DNA of 64,000 bases, taken from the NCBI GenBank assembly GCA_963817945.1, contig CAWFQH010000002.1, positions 186,001 through 250,000 of the forward strand. The letters are read 5' to 3'. The position numbers and the translations under genes are program-made. Origin of the DNA: VRUE01 sp963817945 (lineage in GTDB: Bacteria > Actinomycetota > Thermoleophilia > Solirubrobacterales > 70-9). Positions within the stretch are counted from its first letter, which is position 1; each line of letters begins with the position of its first letter. The notes under the pieces were generated by a model, which ran no database searches, was not told where the DNA came from, and saw only the letters and a program-made list of their open reading frames with translations. Shown here piece after piece: positions 31,499 through 42,276 of this stretch.

Positions 31499-31617
31499 AA
31501 GGGCGGAGGGTGTCTTCGCCGGGCGCGGCGGTCTCTTTTTCGCTCGGTCTAACTCAGCAAGTAGCGCTGCGCTCCCAGCGAAAAAGGCAGCGCACGGCGA
31601 AGACACCCTCCGCCCTT
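31499..31617. repeat. Nested inverted repeat after citrate synthase
   Basis: Outer arms 31499-31521 and 31595-31617 are a perfect 23-bp pair carrying GGGTGTCTTCGCCG. A second perfect 10-bp pair, CTTTTTCGCT (31535-31544) and AGCGAAAAAG (31577-31586), is nested inside, leaving 32 nt at the centre. It begins 6 bp after the gltA stop (minus strand). Same plan as 20866-20986 and 48412-48528. Confidence 0.9.
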
Positions 31618-31623
31618 TGCTGA

Positions 31624-33024
31624 TTACGCGCCGCGCCGCGGCCGCTTCGGCCGTCGCGCCGGGGGACCGACGATTTTCTCGGGGCCCTGGCGCTCGGCGA
31701 CCGGGGCGTAGGCACGGTCCCGCTTGCCGGTGTAGATCTGGCGCGGACGGGCGATCTTCTGCTCGGAGTCGTCGCTCATCTCCATCCACTGCGCGAGCCA
31801 GCCGGCGGTGCGGGGGATGGCGAAGACGACGGTGAACATCTCGGTCGGGATCTCCAACGCCTCGTAGATGATCCCGGAGTAGAAGTCGACGTTCGGGTAG
31901 AGCTTGCGCGAGGTGAAGTACTCATCGTCGAGCGCCCGCTTCTCCAGCTCGCGCGCGATCTCGACCAGCGGGTTGTACTGCGTCGCCTCGAAGACCTCCT
32001 CCATATGTTGCTGGATGATCCGCGCCCGCGGGTCGTAGTTCTTGTAGACGCGGTGGCCGAAGCCCATCAGTTTCTCTTCGCGCCCCTTCACCCGCTCGAG
32101 GAAGTCGGGGATGTTCTCGACCGACTCGATTCGGCGCAGCATCCGCAGCACCGCCTCGTTGGCGCCGCCATGCAGCGGCCCGTAGAGCGCTGCGACCCCA
32201 GCAGTGACGGCCGAGTAGGGATCGACGCCGGAGGAGCCAACCCCCCGCACGGCGTTGGTCGAGCAGTTCTGTTCGTGGTCGGCGTGGAGGATGAAGAGGA
32301 CGTCGAGCGCCCGCGCTAGCCGCTCGTCAGGCTCGTACTTGACCTCGGTCTTCTTGAACAGCATTGAGAGGAAGTTCTCGGGGAAGTTGAGGTCGTTGTC
32401 CGGATAGACGTAAGGCAGGCCCATGTTGTGCCGGTAGGAGAAGGCGGCGAGGGTCGGCATCTTGGCGATCAGCCGCACCGCCGCCATGTAGCGCTCCTCG
32501 GGATCGTCGATGTCCTTCGCGGCGGGGTAGAAGGTAGAGAGGCCGCCGACGCCGGCGAGCAGGATGCCCATTGGGTGGGCGTCGTAGCGGAAGCCCTCGA
32601 AGAACTGCTTGATGTCCTCGTGGACGAAGGTGTGGTGGGTGATGTCGTAGACCCAGCGGTCGAGCTGCGGCTGGGTAGGCAGCTCGCCGAAGATCAGTAG
32701 GTAGGCGACCTCGAGGAAGCTGGACCGCTCGCAGAGCTGCTCGATCGAGTAGCCGCGGTGTTCGAGGATGCCGGCCTGGCCGTCGATGAAGGTGATCGCG
32801 GAGCGGCACGAGGCGGTATTGGTGAAGGCCGGGTCGTAAGCCATCAGGCCGAATTCGTCCTCGTCGACTTTGATCTGGCGCAGGTCCATCGTCCGCACCG
32901 TGCCGTCGGCGATCGGCAGCTCGTAGCGGCGCCCGGTGCGGTTGTCGGTGACGGTGAGCGACTCCGAGCCGGGGGTGGCGCCCCCGTCGGCGGCTGCGTC
33001 TGCGGTCTGCTGCTCGGTTGCCAT
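31624..33024 (-). CDS. gltA: Citrate synthase (type II)
   Basis: Condenses oxaloacetate and acetyl-CoA at the entry of the TCA cycle. The 466-residue protein shows FTNTASCRSAITFIDG near the N-terminus, HADHEQNCSTNAVRGVGSSG with the first catalytic His, GPLHGGANEAVLRML with the second, GFGHRVYKNYDPRA, and the catalytic Asp region VDFYSGIIYEAL. It belongs to the larger, NADH-sensitive-type GltA group by length. Start set at ATG 33024 because AGGAGG stands four to five bases upstream; a GTG one codon earlier is possible. The C-terminal 20 residues are Arg/Pro-rich (PPARRPKRPRRGA). A nested repeat follows. Confidence 0.96.
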   Translation of the reverse strand: MATEQQTADAAADGGATPGSESLTVTDNRTGRRYELPIADGTVRTMDLRQIKVDEDEFGLMAYDPAFTNTASCRSAITFIDGQAGILEHRGYSIEQLCERSSFLEVAYLLIFGELPTQPQLDRWVYDITHHTFVHEDIKQFFEGFRYDAHPMGILLAGVGGLSTFYPAAKDIDDPEERYMAAVRLIAKMPTLAAFSYRHNMGLPYVYPDNDLNFPENFLSMLFKKTEVKYEPDERLARALDVLFILHADHEQNCSTNAVRGVGSSGVDPYSAVTAGVAALYGPLHGGANEAVLRMLRRIESVENIPDFLERVKGREEKLMGFGHRVYKNYDPRARIIQQHMEEVFEATQYNPLVEIARELEKRALDDEYFTSRKLYPNVDFYSGIIYEALEIPTEMFTVVFAIPRTAGWLAQWMEMSDDSEQKIARPRQIYTGKRDRAYAPVAERQGPEKIVGPPARRPKRPRRGA

Positions 33025-33130
33025 CACCCCTCCTCAGGCGCGCGGGTGTCAAAGACTGGAGGGGCCAGTATCGCAGTTCGGATCGCCCGGCCTGTGACGC
33101 TTCGGATAAGGCCAGACGGCTTGCGCGACG

Positions 33131-34060
<930 letters not shown>

Positions 34061-34145
34061 GGCGGCGAGGATATCCAGCCGAACCGGCGCTTGACTCCCC
34101 TGGGGGAAAGGGGCTCACTTCCGATGGCGAATATGGTTCGCGGCC

Positions 34146-35093
34146 GTGAAGGCGATCCAGATAGAGGAGTTCGGCGGGCCCGAGAAGCTCCAATACGTGG
34201 ATCTGCCCGACCCCGAGCCCGGCGAGGGAGAGGTTCTCGTCGAGGTCGCCCGCAGTGGCATCAACTTCGCCGACACCCACGCCACCCGCAACGACTACCT
34301 GGCCGAGCAGGCGCTGCCGCTCGTCCCCGGCGCCGAGGTCAGCGGTAGGACTGGGGACGGGCGCCGCGTCGCCGCGATCCTCGCCAACGGCGGCTACGCC
34401 GAGAAGGTGGCGGTGCCGGAGGCGCTCCTGGTGCCGGTCCCGGACGAGGTCGACGACGACCGCGCCGCGGCGCTGTTGCTGCAGGGCCTGACCGCGATGG
34501 CGCTCGTGCGCCGCTGCGCCCGCATCGAGCCGGGGGAGACGCTGGTGGTCGAGGCGGCCGCTGGCGGCACCGGCTCGCTCGCCGTCCAGCTCGGCAAGCA
34601 GGCCGGGGCGAAGGTAATCGGACTCGCCTCTAGCGAGGAGAAGCGGGCGATGGTCGAGGGCCTTGGTGCCGACGCGACGGTCGACTCCCGCGCCGAGGAC
34701 TTGACGGACGCGATCCGCGCCGCCAACGACGGCAAGCGGGTGGACGCGGTCCTCCACATGAGCGGCGGCGATGCCTTCGACGCCGAGCTCTCGGCGCTGG
34801 CGCCGCTGGGACGGATGGTGGTCTTCGGGATCGCCTCGCGCGAGCAGCGCGACGTCTCGACCGCGCGGCTGCTGCGCGGCTCCAAGTCCGTGATCGGATT
34901 CTGGCTCGTGCACCTGCTGATGCGGCGCGAGATCGTCGCGCCGATGATCGGCGAGCTCTTCGACCTGGTGGCGCGCGGCGAGCTGGAGGTCAGCGTCGGT
35001 GACGTCTACCCGCTGTCCGATGCGGCGCGGGCGCACGAAGATCTGGTCGCCCGTCGCACCACCGGAAAGCTCCTCCTGGATCCCGCGAGATGA
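34146..35093 (+). CDS. Quinone oxidoreductase-like medium-chain dehydrogenase
   Basis: A 315-residue MDR-family enzyme, related to NADPH:quinone reductase. No catalytic zinc cysteines are present. The N-terminal GroES-like domain (VEVARSGINFADTHATRNDY, VPGAEVSGRT) is followed by a Rossmann domain with AAAGGTGSLAVQLGKQAGAKVIGLASSEEK, which binds NADPH. GTG start. An alpha,beta-unsaturated carbonyl reductase activity is equally possible. The following helicase gene starts 55 bp downstream. Confidence 0.87.
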   Translation: MKAIQIEEFGGPEKLQYVDLPDPEPGEGEVLVEVARSGINFADTHATRNDYLAEQALPLVPGAEVSGRTGDGRRVAAILANGGYAEKVAVPEALLVPVPDEVDDDRAAALLLQGLTAMALVRRCARIEPGETLVVEAAAGGTGSLAVQLGKQAGAKVIGLASSEEKRAMVEGLGADATVDSRAEDLTDAIRAANDGKRVDAVLHMSGGDAFDAELSALAPLGRMVVFGIASREQRDVSTARLLRGSKSVIGFWLVHLLMRREIVAPMIGELFDLVARGELEVSVGDVYPLSDAARAHEDLVARRTTGKLLLDPAR

Positions 35094-35148
35094 ACGCATC
35101 CGACATTCACCCCCCTCTGGTGTGGTCGAAGTCGGATGGGTGCCTTCG

Positions 35149-36585
35149 ATGACCGCCTTCAAGGAGCTGGGGCTGGCGGCGGAGATCCAGCAGGCGCTCG
35201 ACGAGCTCGGCTACGAGGATCCGACGCCGATCCAGGAGCAAGCGATTCCGGAGCTGCTCGCCGGTCACGACGTGATCGGCCAGGCGCAGACGGGCACCGG
35301 CAAGACCGCGGCCTTCGGCCTTCCCCTGCTCCAGTACGTGGACCCAACCGAAGACGAGGTGCAAGCGGTCGTCCTCACCCCGACCCGCGAGCTCTGCATC
35401 CAGGTGACGCAGGCGCTGCGCGCCTACGCCGAGCACCTCGACGTCGAGATCGTCGCCGTCTTCGGCGGCGCCCCGATCCGCTCCCAGCAGTCGCAACTGC
35501 GGGCCGGCGCCCAGGTCGTGGTCGCCACGGTCGGCCGCATGATGGACCTGATGTCGCGCCGCTCACTGGTCCTCACCGCGGCCCGCTACGTCGTCCTCGA
35601 CGAGGCGGACGAGATGCTCGACCTCGGCTTCATCGAGGACGTCGAGAAGATCCTGCGGATGTGCCCCAGCGGGCGCCAGACGGCGCTCTTCTCGGCGACC
35701 ATGCCGCCGCCGATCAAGAAGCTCGCCGAGAGCTACATGTACGACCCGGTCACGATAAAAATCACGCCAAAGAAGCTGACCGTCGACGCGATCGAGCAGG
35801 CCTTCCTCGAGGTCCCCGCGAAGGAGAAGTCCTCGCGGCTGATCGAGCTGCTGCGCTCCGAGGAACCGGAGCAGGCGATCGTCTTCTGCCGCACCAAAAT
35901 CGGCGCCTCGCGGCTGGAGAAGACGCTGAAGGACAAGGGCCTCGACGTCAAGGCGCTGCACGGCGACATGAGCCAGGGCTCGCGCGACGGCGTCATGATC
36001 GCCTTCAAGGACCATCGCCTGAAGCTGCTCGTCGCCACCGACATCGCCGCCCGCGGCCTCGACGTCGAGCACGTCACGCACGTCATCAACTTCGACGTCC
36101 CCGCCTCCTCGGAGGTCTACGTCCACCGCATCGGCCGCACCGGCCGGGTCGGCCGCACCGGCCGCGCCATCACCCTCGTCACCCCGGCCGAGCGCGACGA
36201 GATCGGCCGCATCGAGCGCGACGTCAAGACCTCGATCGGCGAGTGGGAGAGCCCGGAGGAGCGCCTCGAGCACGCGCCGCGGCCGCGGCGCCGCGAGCGC
36301 AAGCCGGAGCAGCCGTCCAAGCCGGCGGCTGCCTCCGCCAACGGCGATAAGACGACGAAGCTGTTCGTCAACCGCGGCGAGCGCAGCGGCATCAGCGAGG
36401 AGGATCTGCGCTGGGCCCTGCGCGAGGGCGCCGTTCTCGCCGAGGAGGACGTCCACGACGTCCGCGTCCTGCACCGCTTCTCCTTCGTCGAGGTCTCCCC
36501 CGAGCACGCCGACCGCACCGTCGAGTACCTCGACGGCACGAAGCTGAAAGGCAAGGAGATCCGGCTGGAGATCGCCAACAGCTGA
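35149..36585 (+). CDS. DEAD-box RNA helicase
   Basis: An ATP-dependent RNA helicase of 478 residues. Motifs in order: Q-motif (YEDPTPIQEQAIP), I AQTGTGKT, Ia PTRELCIQ, II DEAD (VVLDEADEMLDLGF), III SAT, IV VFCRTKIGA, V ATDIAARGLD, VI HRIGRTGR. After a charged linker (RPRRRERKPEQPSKP) comes a C-terminal DbpA-type RNA-binding domain (KLFVNRGERSGISEEDLRWALREG). This layout is that of DeaD/CshA-type helicases working in ribosome assembly or mRNA decay. ATG 35149 chosen to match the MTAFKELGL start; upstream in-frame GTG codons exist. Confidence 0.95.
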   Translation: MTAFKELGLAAEIQQALDELGYEDPTPIQEQAIPELLAGHDVIGQAQTGTGKTAAFGLPLLQYVDPTEDEVQAVVLTPTRELCIQVTQALRAYAEHLDVEIVAVFGGAPIRSQQSQLRAGAQVVVATVGRMMDLMSRRSLVLTAARYVVLDEADEMLDLGFIEDVEKILRMCPSGRQTALFSATMPPPIKKLAESYMYDPVTIKITPKKLTVDAIEQAFLEVPAKEKSSRLIELLRSEEPEQAIVFCRTKIGASRLEKTLKDKGLDVKALHGDMSQGSRDGVMIAFKDHRLKLLVATDIAARGLDVEHVTHVINFDVPASSEVYVHRIGRTGRVGRTGRAITLVTPAERDEIGRIERDVKTSIGEWESPEERLEHAPRPRRRERKPEQPSKPAAASANGDKTTKLFVNRGERSGISEEDLRWALREGAVLAEEDVHDVRVLHRFSFVEVSPEHADRTVEYLDGTKLKGKEIRLEIANS

Positions 36586-36597
36586 GCGTTCCCCGAT

Positions 36598-36617
36598 TGA
36601 TACCTGATCAGGTATCA
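36598..36617. promoter_or_regulatory. Perfect 20-bp palindrome, probable autoregulatory operator
   Basis: TGATACCTGATCAGGTATCA is fully self-complementary and ends 7 bases before the start of the helix-turn-helix antitoxin gene. Position and symmetry fit binding by an antitoxin dimer at its own promoter. Confidence 0.8.
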
Positions 36618-36624
36618 TGGCAGG

Positions 36625-36939
36625 ATGCAATCGGCAAGCGCGCTCCTGCGAGAGATGCGGCGCGAGGCCGGCTTCTCCCAGCGCGCCCTCGCAGAGCGTG
36701 CCGGCACCTCGCAACCGGCCGTGGCCCGATACGAGCGTGGGGTTGCGACGCCCTCTCTGGAGACCCTCGGGCGGCTGGCGCGGGCCTGCGGGCGGCGGCT
36801 TAGGCTCAGCGCCGAAACGCCACCCGACCCGCATGACGTCGAGCTGGCCGAGGCGCTGCTTGGTTTGGAGCCACTCGAGCGCCTACATGCCCTGCAGCGC
36901 TACGGACGCCTTCGCGCCCTGGCGTACGAGGGGAAATGA
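36625..36939 (+). CDS. XRE-family helix-turn-helix protein, putative antitoxin
   Basis: A 104-residue DNA-binding protein. Residues ~5-60 form an XRE-type helix-turn-helix (LLREMRREAGFSQRALAERAGTSQPAVARYERGVATPSLETLGRLARACG). The C-terminal part (DPHDVELAEALLGLEPLERLHALQRYGRL) is helical and could bind the partner. A perfect 20-bp palindrome lies just upstream, and its stop overlaps the start of the nucleotidyltransferase-like gene (ATGA). This arrangement is typical of a toxin-antitoxin operon with the antitoxin first and self-repressing. Confidence 0.85.
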   Translation: MQSASALLREMRREAGFSQRALAERAGTSQPAVARYERGVATPSLETLGRLARACGRRLRLSAETPPDPHDVELAEALLGLEPLERLHALQRYGRLRALAYEGK

Positions 36940-37418
36940 CCGATTTCGATCCCTTGGCGCTCCTGCGGGCCCTCGTCGACCATGAGGTCGACTTCCACGT
37001 GATCGGCGCCGTGGCCGCGTGGCTACAGGGCAGTCCGACGGTCACCATCGATCTCGACGTGATGCCGCGGCGAGATCTCGAAAACGCCGAACGGCTCGCG
37101 ACGGCGCTCAACGGGCTAGGGGCGCGCCATCGTGCCGACCGCTCTCCGCGCGAGCTGGAGGGCGCGGACTTCCTGGGCTGGCAGATGCAGCACTTCGATA
37201 CGGAGGCGGGCCCACTCGACGTCGTCCCGCACGCCGCTGCGATCGGCGGCTTCGAGGATGTCGCGACCGTCGAGCTGACACTGGGCGACCTCTCGATCCG
37301 GGTCGCCACGATCGACGAGGTGATCGCCTCCAAGGAGGAGCTCCGACGTCCCAAGGACACCGCTGCCCTGCCGGCGCTCTATGCGGCCCGCGAAGCGCAG
37401 CGGCGAAAGAGAAGCTAG
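36936..37418 (+). CDS. Nucleotidyltransferase-fold protein, putative toxin
   Basis: A 160-residue protein with a minimal nucleotidyltransferase pattern: GAVAAWLQGSPTVTIDLDVMPRR, where the Gly-Ser and the D-x-D (TIDLDV) are the metal/NTP ligands, plus a later acidic region (GPLDVVPH). Such small NTases occur as toxins in type II/IV systems (AbiEii/MenT-like, or MNT partners of HEPN), often next to an XRE protein. It overlaps the antitoxin by 4 bp (ATGA). Toxicity is inferred from context; a stand-alone nucleotidyltransferase is the alternative. Its stop overlaps the stop of the response regulator on the other strand. Confidence 0.75.
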   Translation: MTDFDPLALLRALVDHEVDFHVIGAVAAWLQGSPTVTIDLDVMPRRDLENAERLATALNGLGARHRADRSPRELEGADFLGWQMQHFDTEAGPLDVVPHAAAIGGFEDVATVELTLGDLSIRVATIDEVIASKEELRRPKDTAALPALYAAREAQRRKRS

Positions 37419-37783
37419 CCGCCGGTCAGCTCGGCGATCCGCTCGAAGAGGCGGTCGAAATCGATCGGCTTGGTGACGAAGCCGTCGATCGCCAGGGCGC
37501 TGTCGCCGTCCGCGTCAGCGCCCTCCTTGTGGGCACTGACGATCAGGGCCGGGATCTCGACCCCTTCGGCGCGCAGCTCGCGCAGGGCGTCGATGCCGGA
37601 CTTGCGCGGCATCATCGCGTCGAAGAGGAGTAGGTCCGGTGGCTGGGACGGATCGCGGCGCACGGCGTCGATCGCCTCCTGGCCGTCGCATGCCGTCTCC
37701 ACTTCGTGGCCGGCCATCTCCAGCCGCGTGCGGATCAGCAAGAGGATCGTCTCGGAGTCATCGGCGACGAGGATCCGGGCCAT
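37415..37783 (-). CDS. Single-domain response regulator
   Basis: A 122-residue CheY-like receiver with no output domain. Acidic pocket DD at residues 8-9, phospho-acceptor Asp55 in LLLFDAMMP, Ser in IVSAHK and the conserved Lys in FVTKP are all present. The ATG shares one base with the stop of the sensor kinase gene (TGATG), so the two are coupled and form a pair. Output must come from protein-protein contact. Confidence 0.9.
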   Translation of the reverse strand: MARILVADDSETILLLIRTRLEMAGHEVETACDGQEAIDAVRRDPSQPPDLLLFDAMMPRKSGIDALRELRAEGVEIPALIVSAHKEGADADGDSALAIDGFVTKPIDFDRLFERIAELTGG

Positions 37784-39102
37784 CAGCGCGTCTCCGCCTC
37801 GGCCGGGTTGGCGGCTAGGCCATCGCTGCCAGCCGCGGTGGGCTCCCTCGCCGTCACCGGCAGCCGGAAGCGGAAGGTCGATCCGTCACCCGGGGCGGAC
37901 TCGGCTGCGATCGTGCCGCCGTGCAGCTCGACCAGCGATTTGGAGATCGCGAGGCCGAGACCGGTGCCCCCGACGCGCTGGGTCATCCCGGCGTCGCCGC
38001 GGGTGAAGCGCTCAAAGATGTACTCCAGCTGGTCGCTCGGTATGCCTGGCCCGTCGTCGCTCACGGCGATCTCCACTTCAGCACCGCGGCGGGAAGCCGT
38101 TACGTGGATTGCCGCTCCCTGCGGCGAGTACTCGTTCGCGTTGGTGAGCAGGTTGACGAGCACCTGGCGAATCCGATCGCGGTCGGCCTCGACGCGGGGG
38201 AGGTCAGCCTCGATCTCCTCCGCTAGAGCTTGTTCTCGGGCCGCCGTTTGGCTGCGCATGGTGCGGGTCGCCTCTTCGACCAACGAGGCGACGTCGGTCG
38301 GCGCCGGAGCGATCGTCAGCCGCCCAGCGTCGCTGCGCGCCAGGTCGAGCAGGTCGTTGAGCAGGCGGACGACATGGCGGGTGTTGTCGAGGATGATCTC
38401 GACCGTCTCGGCCTGCTTCGGGGTGAGCTGGTCGCTCTCCAGCATCAGCAGCTCGGCGAATCCCTGCACCGAGGTCAGCGGGCTGCGCAGCTCGTGCGAA
38501 GCGGTGAGGACGAACTCGTCTTTCATCCGTTCGAGCTGGTCTCGTTCACCGGCGCGGCGCTGCAGCTCCTCGGCCATCGCGTTGAAGGCAGTGCCCAATT
38601 GCGCGGTCTCCGAGAGTCCGCCAACCTCGACCCTGGCCTCGAGGTCGCCGCCCGCGAGCCGTTCGGAGGCCGCGACCAGGTCCTCCAGGGGCCTTCGCAT
38701 CGTCGCGATCATGCCGCTGAAGAGCAGCGCCGCGCCGGTCAAGCCCGCGATCAGACCGGCGCCAACGAGCAGAGCGGTATCGCGGGTCTTGTCGGAGATT
38801 TCGTCCCGCAGCGCTTCGCGGTGCAGCGCCTGGCCCCGGACCGTCTCCCTGGCCTGGGCGGGGTTGCGACCGGCGGCGAGGTCGTTGCGGGCGGCGATCT
38901 CGACCTGGTAGGAGCGCGCGGTCGCGTCCTCGAAGTCCTGGCGCTGCTGCAGGAAGCGGGCGACCCCCACCATCGCCAGGCCGGTCAGCACCGCAAAGGC
39001 GATCGCAAAGCCGATGATCAGCCGGTTGGCGAGCGATGGGCTCAGCCGAAAACGTCGTCGGGAATATGCTTGCGAGCCGATGGGCGACGAGGCTACAGGC
39101 AC
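37783..39102 (-). CDS. Membrane sensor histidine kinase
   Basis: A 439-residue sensor. Two transmembrane helices (RLIIGFAIAFAVLTGLAMVGVA near 26-47 and LLVGAGLIAGLTGAALLF near 113-130) flank a ~65-residue, mostly helical extracytoplasmic part. Then come HAMP (RRPLEDLVAASERLAGGDLEARVE), a HisKA domain with ASHELRSPL, and an HATPase domain with NLLTNANEYSP (N box), DDGPGI (G1) and GGTGLGLAI (G2). Typical hybrid-free PhoR-like kinase. Signal unknown; helical periplasmic bundles often sense redox or small molecules. Coupled to the downstream response regulator. Confidence 0.92.
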   Translation of the reverse strand: MPVASSPIGSQAYSRRRFRLSPSLANRLIIGFAIAFAVLTGLAMVGVARFLQQRQDFEDATARSYQVEIAARNDLAAGRNPAQARETVRGQALHREALRDEISDKTRDTALLVGAGLIAGLTGAALLFSGMIATMRRPLEDLVAASERLAGGDLEARVEVGGLSETAQLGTAFNAMAEELQRRAGERDQLERMKDEFVLTASHELRSPLTSVQGFAELLMLESDQLTPKQAETVEIILDNTRHVVRLLNDLLDLARSDAGRLTIAPAPTDVASLVEEATRTMRSQTAAREQALAEEIEADLPRVEADRDRIRQVLVNLLTNANEYSPQGAAIHVTASRRGAEVEIAVSDDGPGIPSDQLEYIFERFTRGDAGMTQRVGGTGLGLAISKSLVELHGGTIAAESAPGDGSTFRFRLPVTAREPTAAGSDGLAANPAEAETR

Positions 39103-39176
39103 GGCGGACGGCTTGAGCGCGGAGCGATTGAGCGTGCATCTCTGGTTCTTCGCGATTGAGCGAAGCGCGATCCTGT

Positions 39177-40211
39177 ATGTCTGAGGCGCCGCAGGGGATC
39201 GACCCGGCGGGTGTGGAGGACTGGTTCGCGGAGCACGTCGCGGGGGCCGAGGCGCCGCTCTCCTTCGAGCGGATCTCGGGCGGCCACTCCAACCTCACTT
39301 ACCGCGTGAGCGACGCCGCCGGGCGCAGTTGGGCGCTGCGGCGACCGCCGCTCGGTAAGCGGCTCGGCTCCGCCCACGACATGGGCCGGGAGCACAAGGT
39401 CGTCTCCGCCCTCGGTCCGACCGAGGTGCCCGTGGCACCAGTCGTCGGCCTCTGCGAGGACGACTCGGTCAATGAAGCGCCCTTCTACGTGATGGAGTTC
39501 GTCGAGGGGCCGATCCTGCGCGGCCTGGCCGAGGCCGACGCCTTCCCCGACGAGGGGGACCGGCGCGCGATCGGCGAGCGCGTCGCCGACACCCTGGTCG
39601 CGATCCACGCCGTCGACCCAGACGCGGTCGGCCTCGGCGACCTCGGGCGCAAGGAGGACTACGTCGCCCGTCAGCTGCGGCGCTGGCACGGGCAGTGGGA
39701 GAAATCGAAGACGCGCGAGCTGCCGGCGATCGACTCGGTCCACGAGCGGCTCGCAGCGCGCATCCCCGAGCAGGGGCCGGCGACGATCGTCCACGGCGAC
39801 TACCGGCTCGACAACATGATCCTCACGCCGGCGGGCGAGGTGGCGGCGGTGGTGGACTGGGAGCTCTGCACGCTCGGCGACCCGCTCGCCGACGTCGGCC
39901 TGCTGATGGTCTACTGGCCCGAAGCGGGCGAGGACGAGATCTCGCTCGGCCAGCCGGCGACGATGGCAGCCGGCTTTCCCACCCGCGAGGAGCTGAAGGT
40001 GCGCTACGCCGAGCGCTCCGGCCGTGACCTCTCAGCGCTCGACTTCTTCGTCGCGCTGGGCTACTGGAAGCTGGCGATCATCCTCGAGGGGGTCTACGCC
40101 CGCTACGCCGCCGGCCAGTACGGCAAGGTCGACGAGGGAATCCAGCACTTCGCCCGCCTCGTCGAGCGCCTCGCCGAGGCAGCGGACGAAGCCGAGCGGC
40201 GCGCCGGCTGA
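39177..40211 (+). CDS. Phosphotransferase (APH/choline-kinase-like), ACAD10/11-type
   Basis: A 344-residue protein of the aminoglycoside phosphotransferase/choline kinase fold. ISGGHSNLTYRV, IVHGDYRLDNMIL (catalytic loop) and VVDWELCTLGDPLADVG (DFG-like metal site) are intact. This subgroup resembles the kinase half of eukaryotic ACAD10/ACAD11, which phosphorylates 4-hydroxy acids before beta-oxidation. Start placed at ATG 39177 (MSEAPQGIDP); a TTG at 39156 gives an extra MSEARSC that looks like a duplicated start. It faces an acyl-CoA dehydrogenase gene 27 bp away, supporting a joint role. Confidence 0.85.
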   Translation: MSEAPQGIDPAGVEDWFAEHVAGAEAPLSFERISGGHSNLTYRVSDAAGRSWALRRPPLGKRLGSAHDMGREHKVVSALGPTEVPVAPVVGLCEDDSVNEAPFYVMEFVEGPILRGLAEADAFPDEGDRRAIGERVADTLVAIHAVDPDAVGLGDLGRKEDYVARQLRRWHGQWEKSKTRELPAIDSVHERLAARIPEQGPATIVHGDYRLDNMILTPAGEVAAVVDWELCTLGDPLADVGLLMVYWPEAGEDEISLGQPATMAAGFPTREELKVRYAERSGRDLSALDFFVALGYWKLAIILEGVYARYAAGQYGKVDEGIQHFARLVERLAEAADEAERRAG

Positions 40212-40237
40212 GCGCCCTGTCGAAGGCAGGCCAATCC

Positions 40238-41500
<1,263 letters not shown>

Positions 41501-41511
41501 CGCTGGGAAAG

Positions 41512-42246
41512 CTAACCGAGCGCGCTGTAGCGCGCGAAGAGCTCGCCGTCCTCCTCCAGCAGCCAGGACAGCTCGAGCGGCGCGACCTCGGGCAGCTCGC
41601 CCTCGATGATCCGCGGCGCCTGGCCGCCGGAGAGCTTTGGGGCGATCGTCAGGAAGAGGTCGTCGACGAGGCCAGCGGCCTGCAGCTTGGCGTAGAGGTG
41701 GGGGCCGCCCTCGCAGAGAAGCGCGCGGACTCCGCGCTCCTGGCGCAGGTGGCGTAACCCCTCCGCCAGGTCGACCGACTCCTCGTGGCGGACGACCTCC
41801 AGCGAGGCGGCGGTGTCCGGCGGCTCGGTCTCGGAAGTCGTGAAGACGACCACCCGGGCCTCGGCTTCGTCGAACAGCGGCGCGTCCCAGGGCAGGTCGA
41901 GGCGGCCGCTGACGATTGCCATCAGGGGCTCGGGGGGGAGGCCGCGGCGCTCGCGGCGCTCCCGCTTCTCCTGCTTGCGGACCGGGCGGCTGTAGCGCTC
42001 GACCCGCATCGTCCCGGCGCCGATCATCACCGCGTCGAAGCGGGTCCGCAGACCCGCCAGCATCGCCGTGTCGGCGTCGGAGCCGATCGGGCCGGAGCGC
42101 CCTTCGATCGTCGCCCGCCCGTCTACCGTGACGACGAAGTTCATCGCCACGAACGGCCGCTCGTCGGTGCCCTGCTCCCAGGGGCAGTAGAGGTCGAGCT
42201 GCTGCTCGACCGTGACCGGCTCGGGATCAGGCAGCAGACGCCTCAC
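41512..42246 (-). CDS. RibD C-terminal-type pyrimidine reductase domain protein
   Basis: A 244-residue dihydrofolate reductase-like protein resembling the reductase half of RibD (5-amino-6-ribosylamino-uracil reductase of riboflavin synthesis). It has RPFVAMNFVVTVDGRATIEGRSG, DAVMIGAGTMRVERY and LLCEGGPHLYAKLQAAGLVDDLFLTIAPKLSGG. Stand-alone copies often act on other folate- or flavin-like substrates, so the riboflavin role is not certain. It lies 12 bp from the acyl-CoA dehydrogenase start on the same strand. Confidence 0.83.
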   Translation of the reverse strand: MRRLLPDPEPVTVEQQLDLYCPWEQGTDERPFVAMNFVVTVDGRATIEGRSGPIGSDADTAMLAGLRTRFDAVMIGAGTMRVERYSRPVRKQEKRERRERRGLPPEPLMAIVSGRLDLPWDAPLFDEAEARVVVFTTSETEPPDTAASLEVVRHEESVDLAEGLRHLRQERGVRALLCEGGPHLYAKLQAAGLVDDLFLTIAPKLSGGQAPRIIEGELPEVAPLELSWLLEEDGELFARYSALG

Positions 42247-42276
42247 GAGCTGCAGCCTATGCGCTTCTCGCGGAGC

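Noticed and set aside
34089..34110. TTGACT and CCCC/GGGG runs before the quinone oxidoreductase as a promoter or terminator
   Set aside because: No acceptable -10 at the right distance, and the pairing is too short to call.
39120..39176. Direct repeat GCGATTGAGCG twice, 30 bp apart, giving a TTG start with MSEARSC before the phosphotransferase
   Set aside because: Short, and the ATG at 39177 gives a normal N-terminus. It may be a promoter element, but I see nothing to support that.
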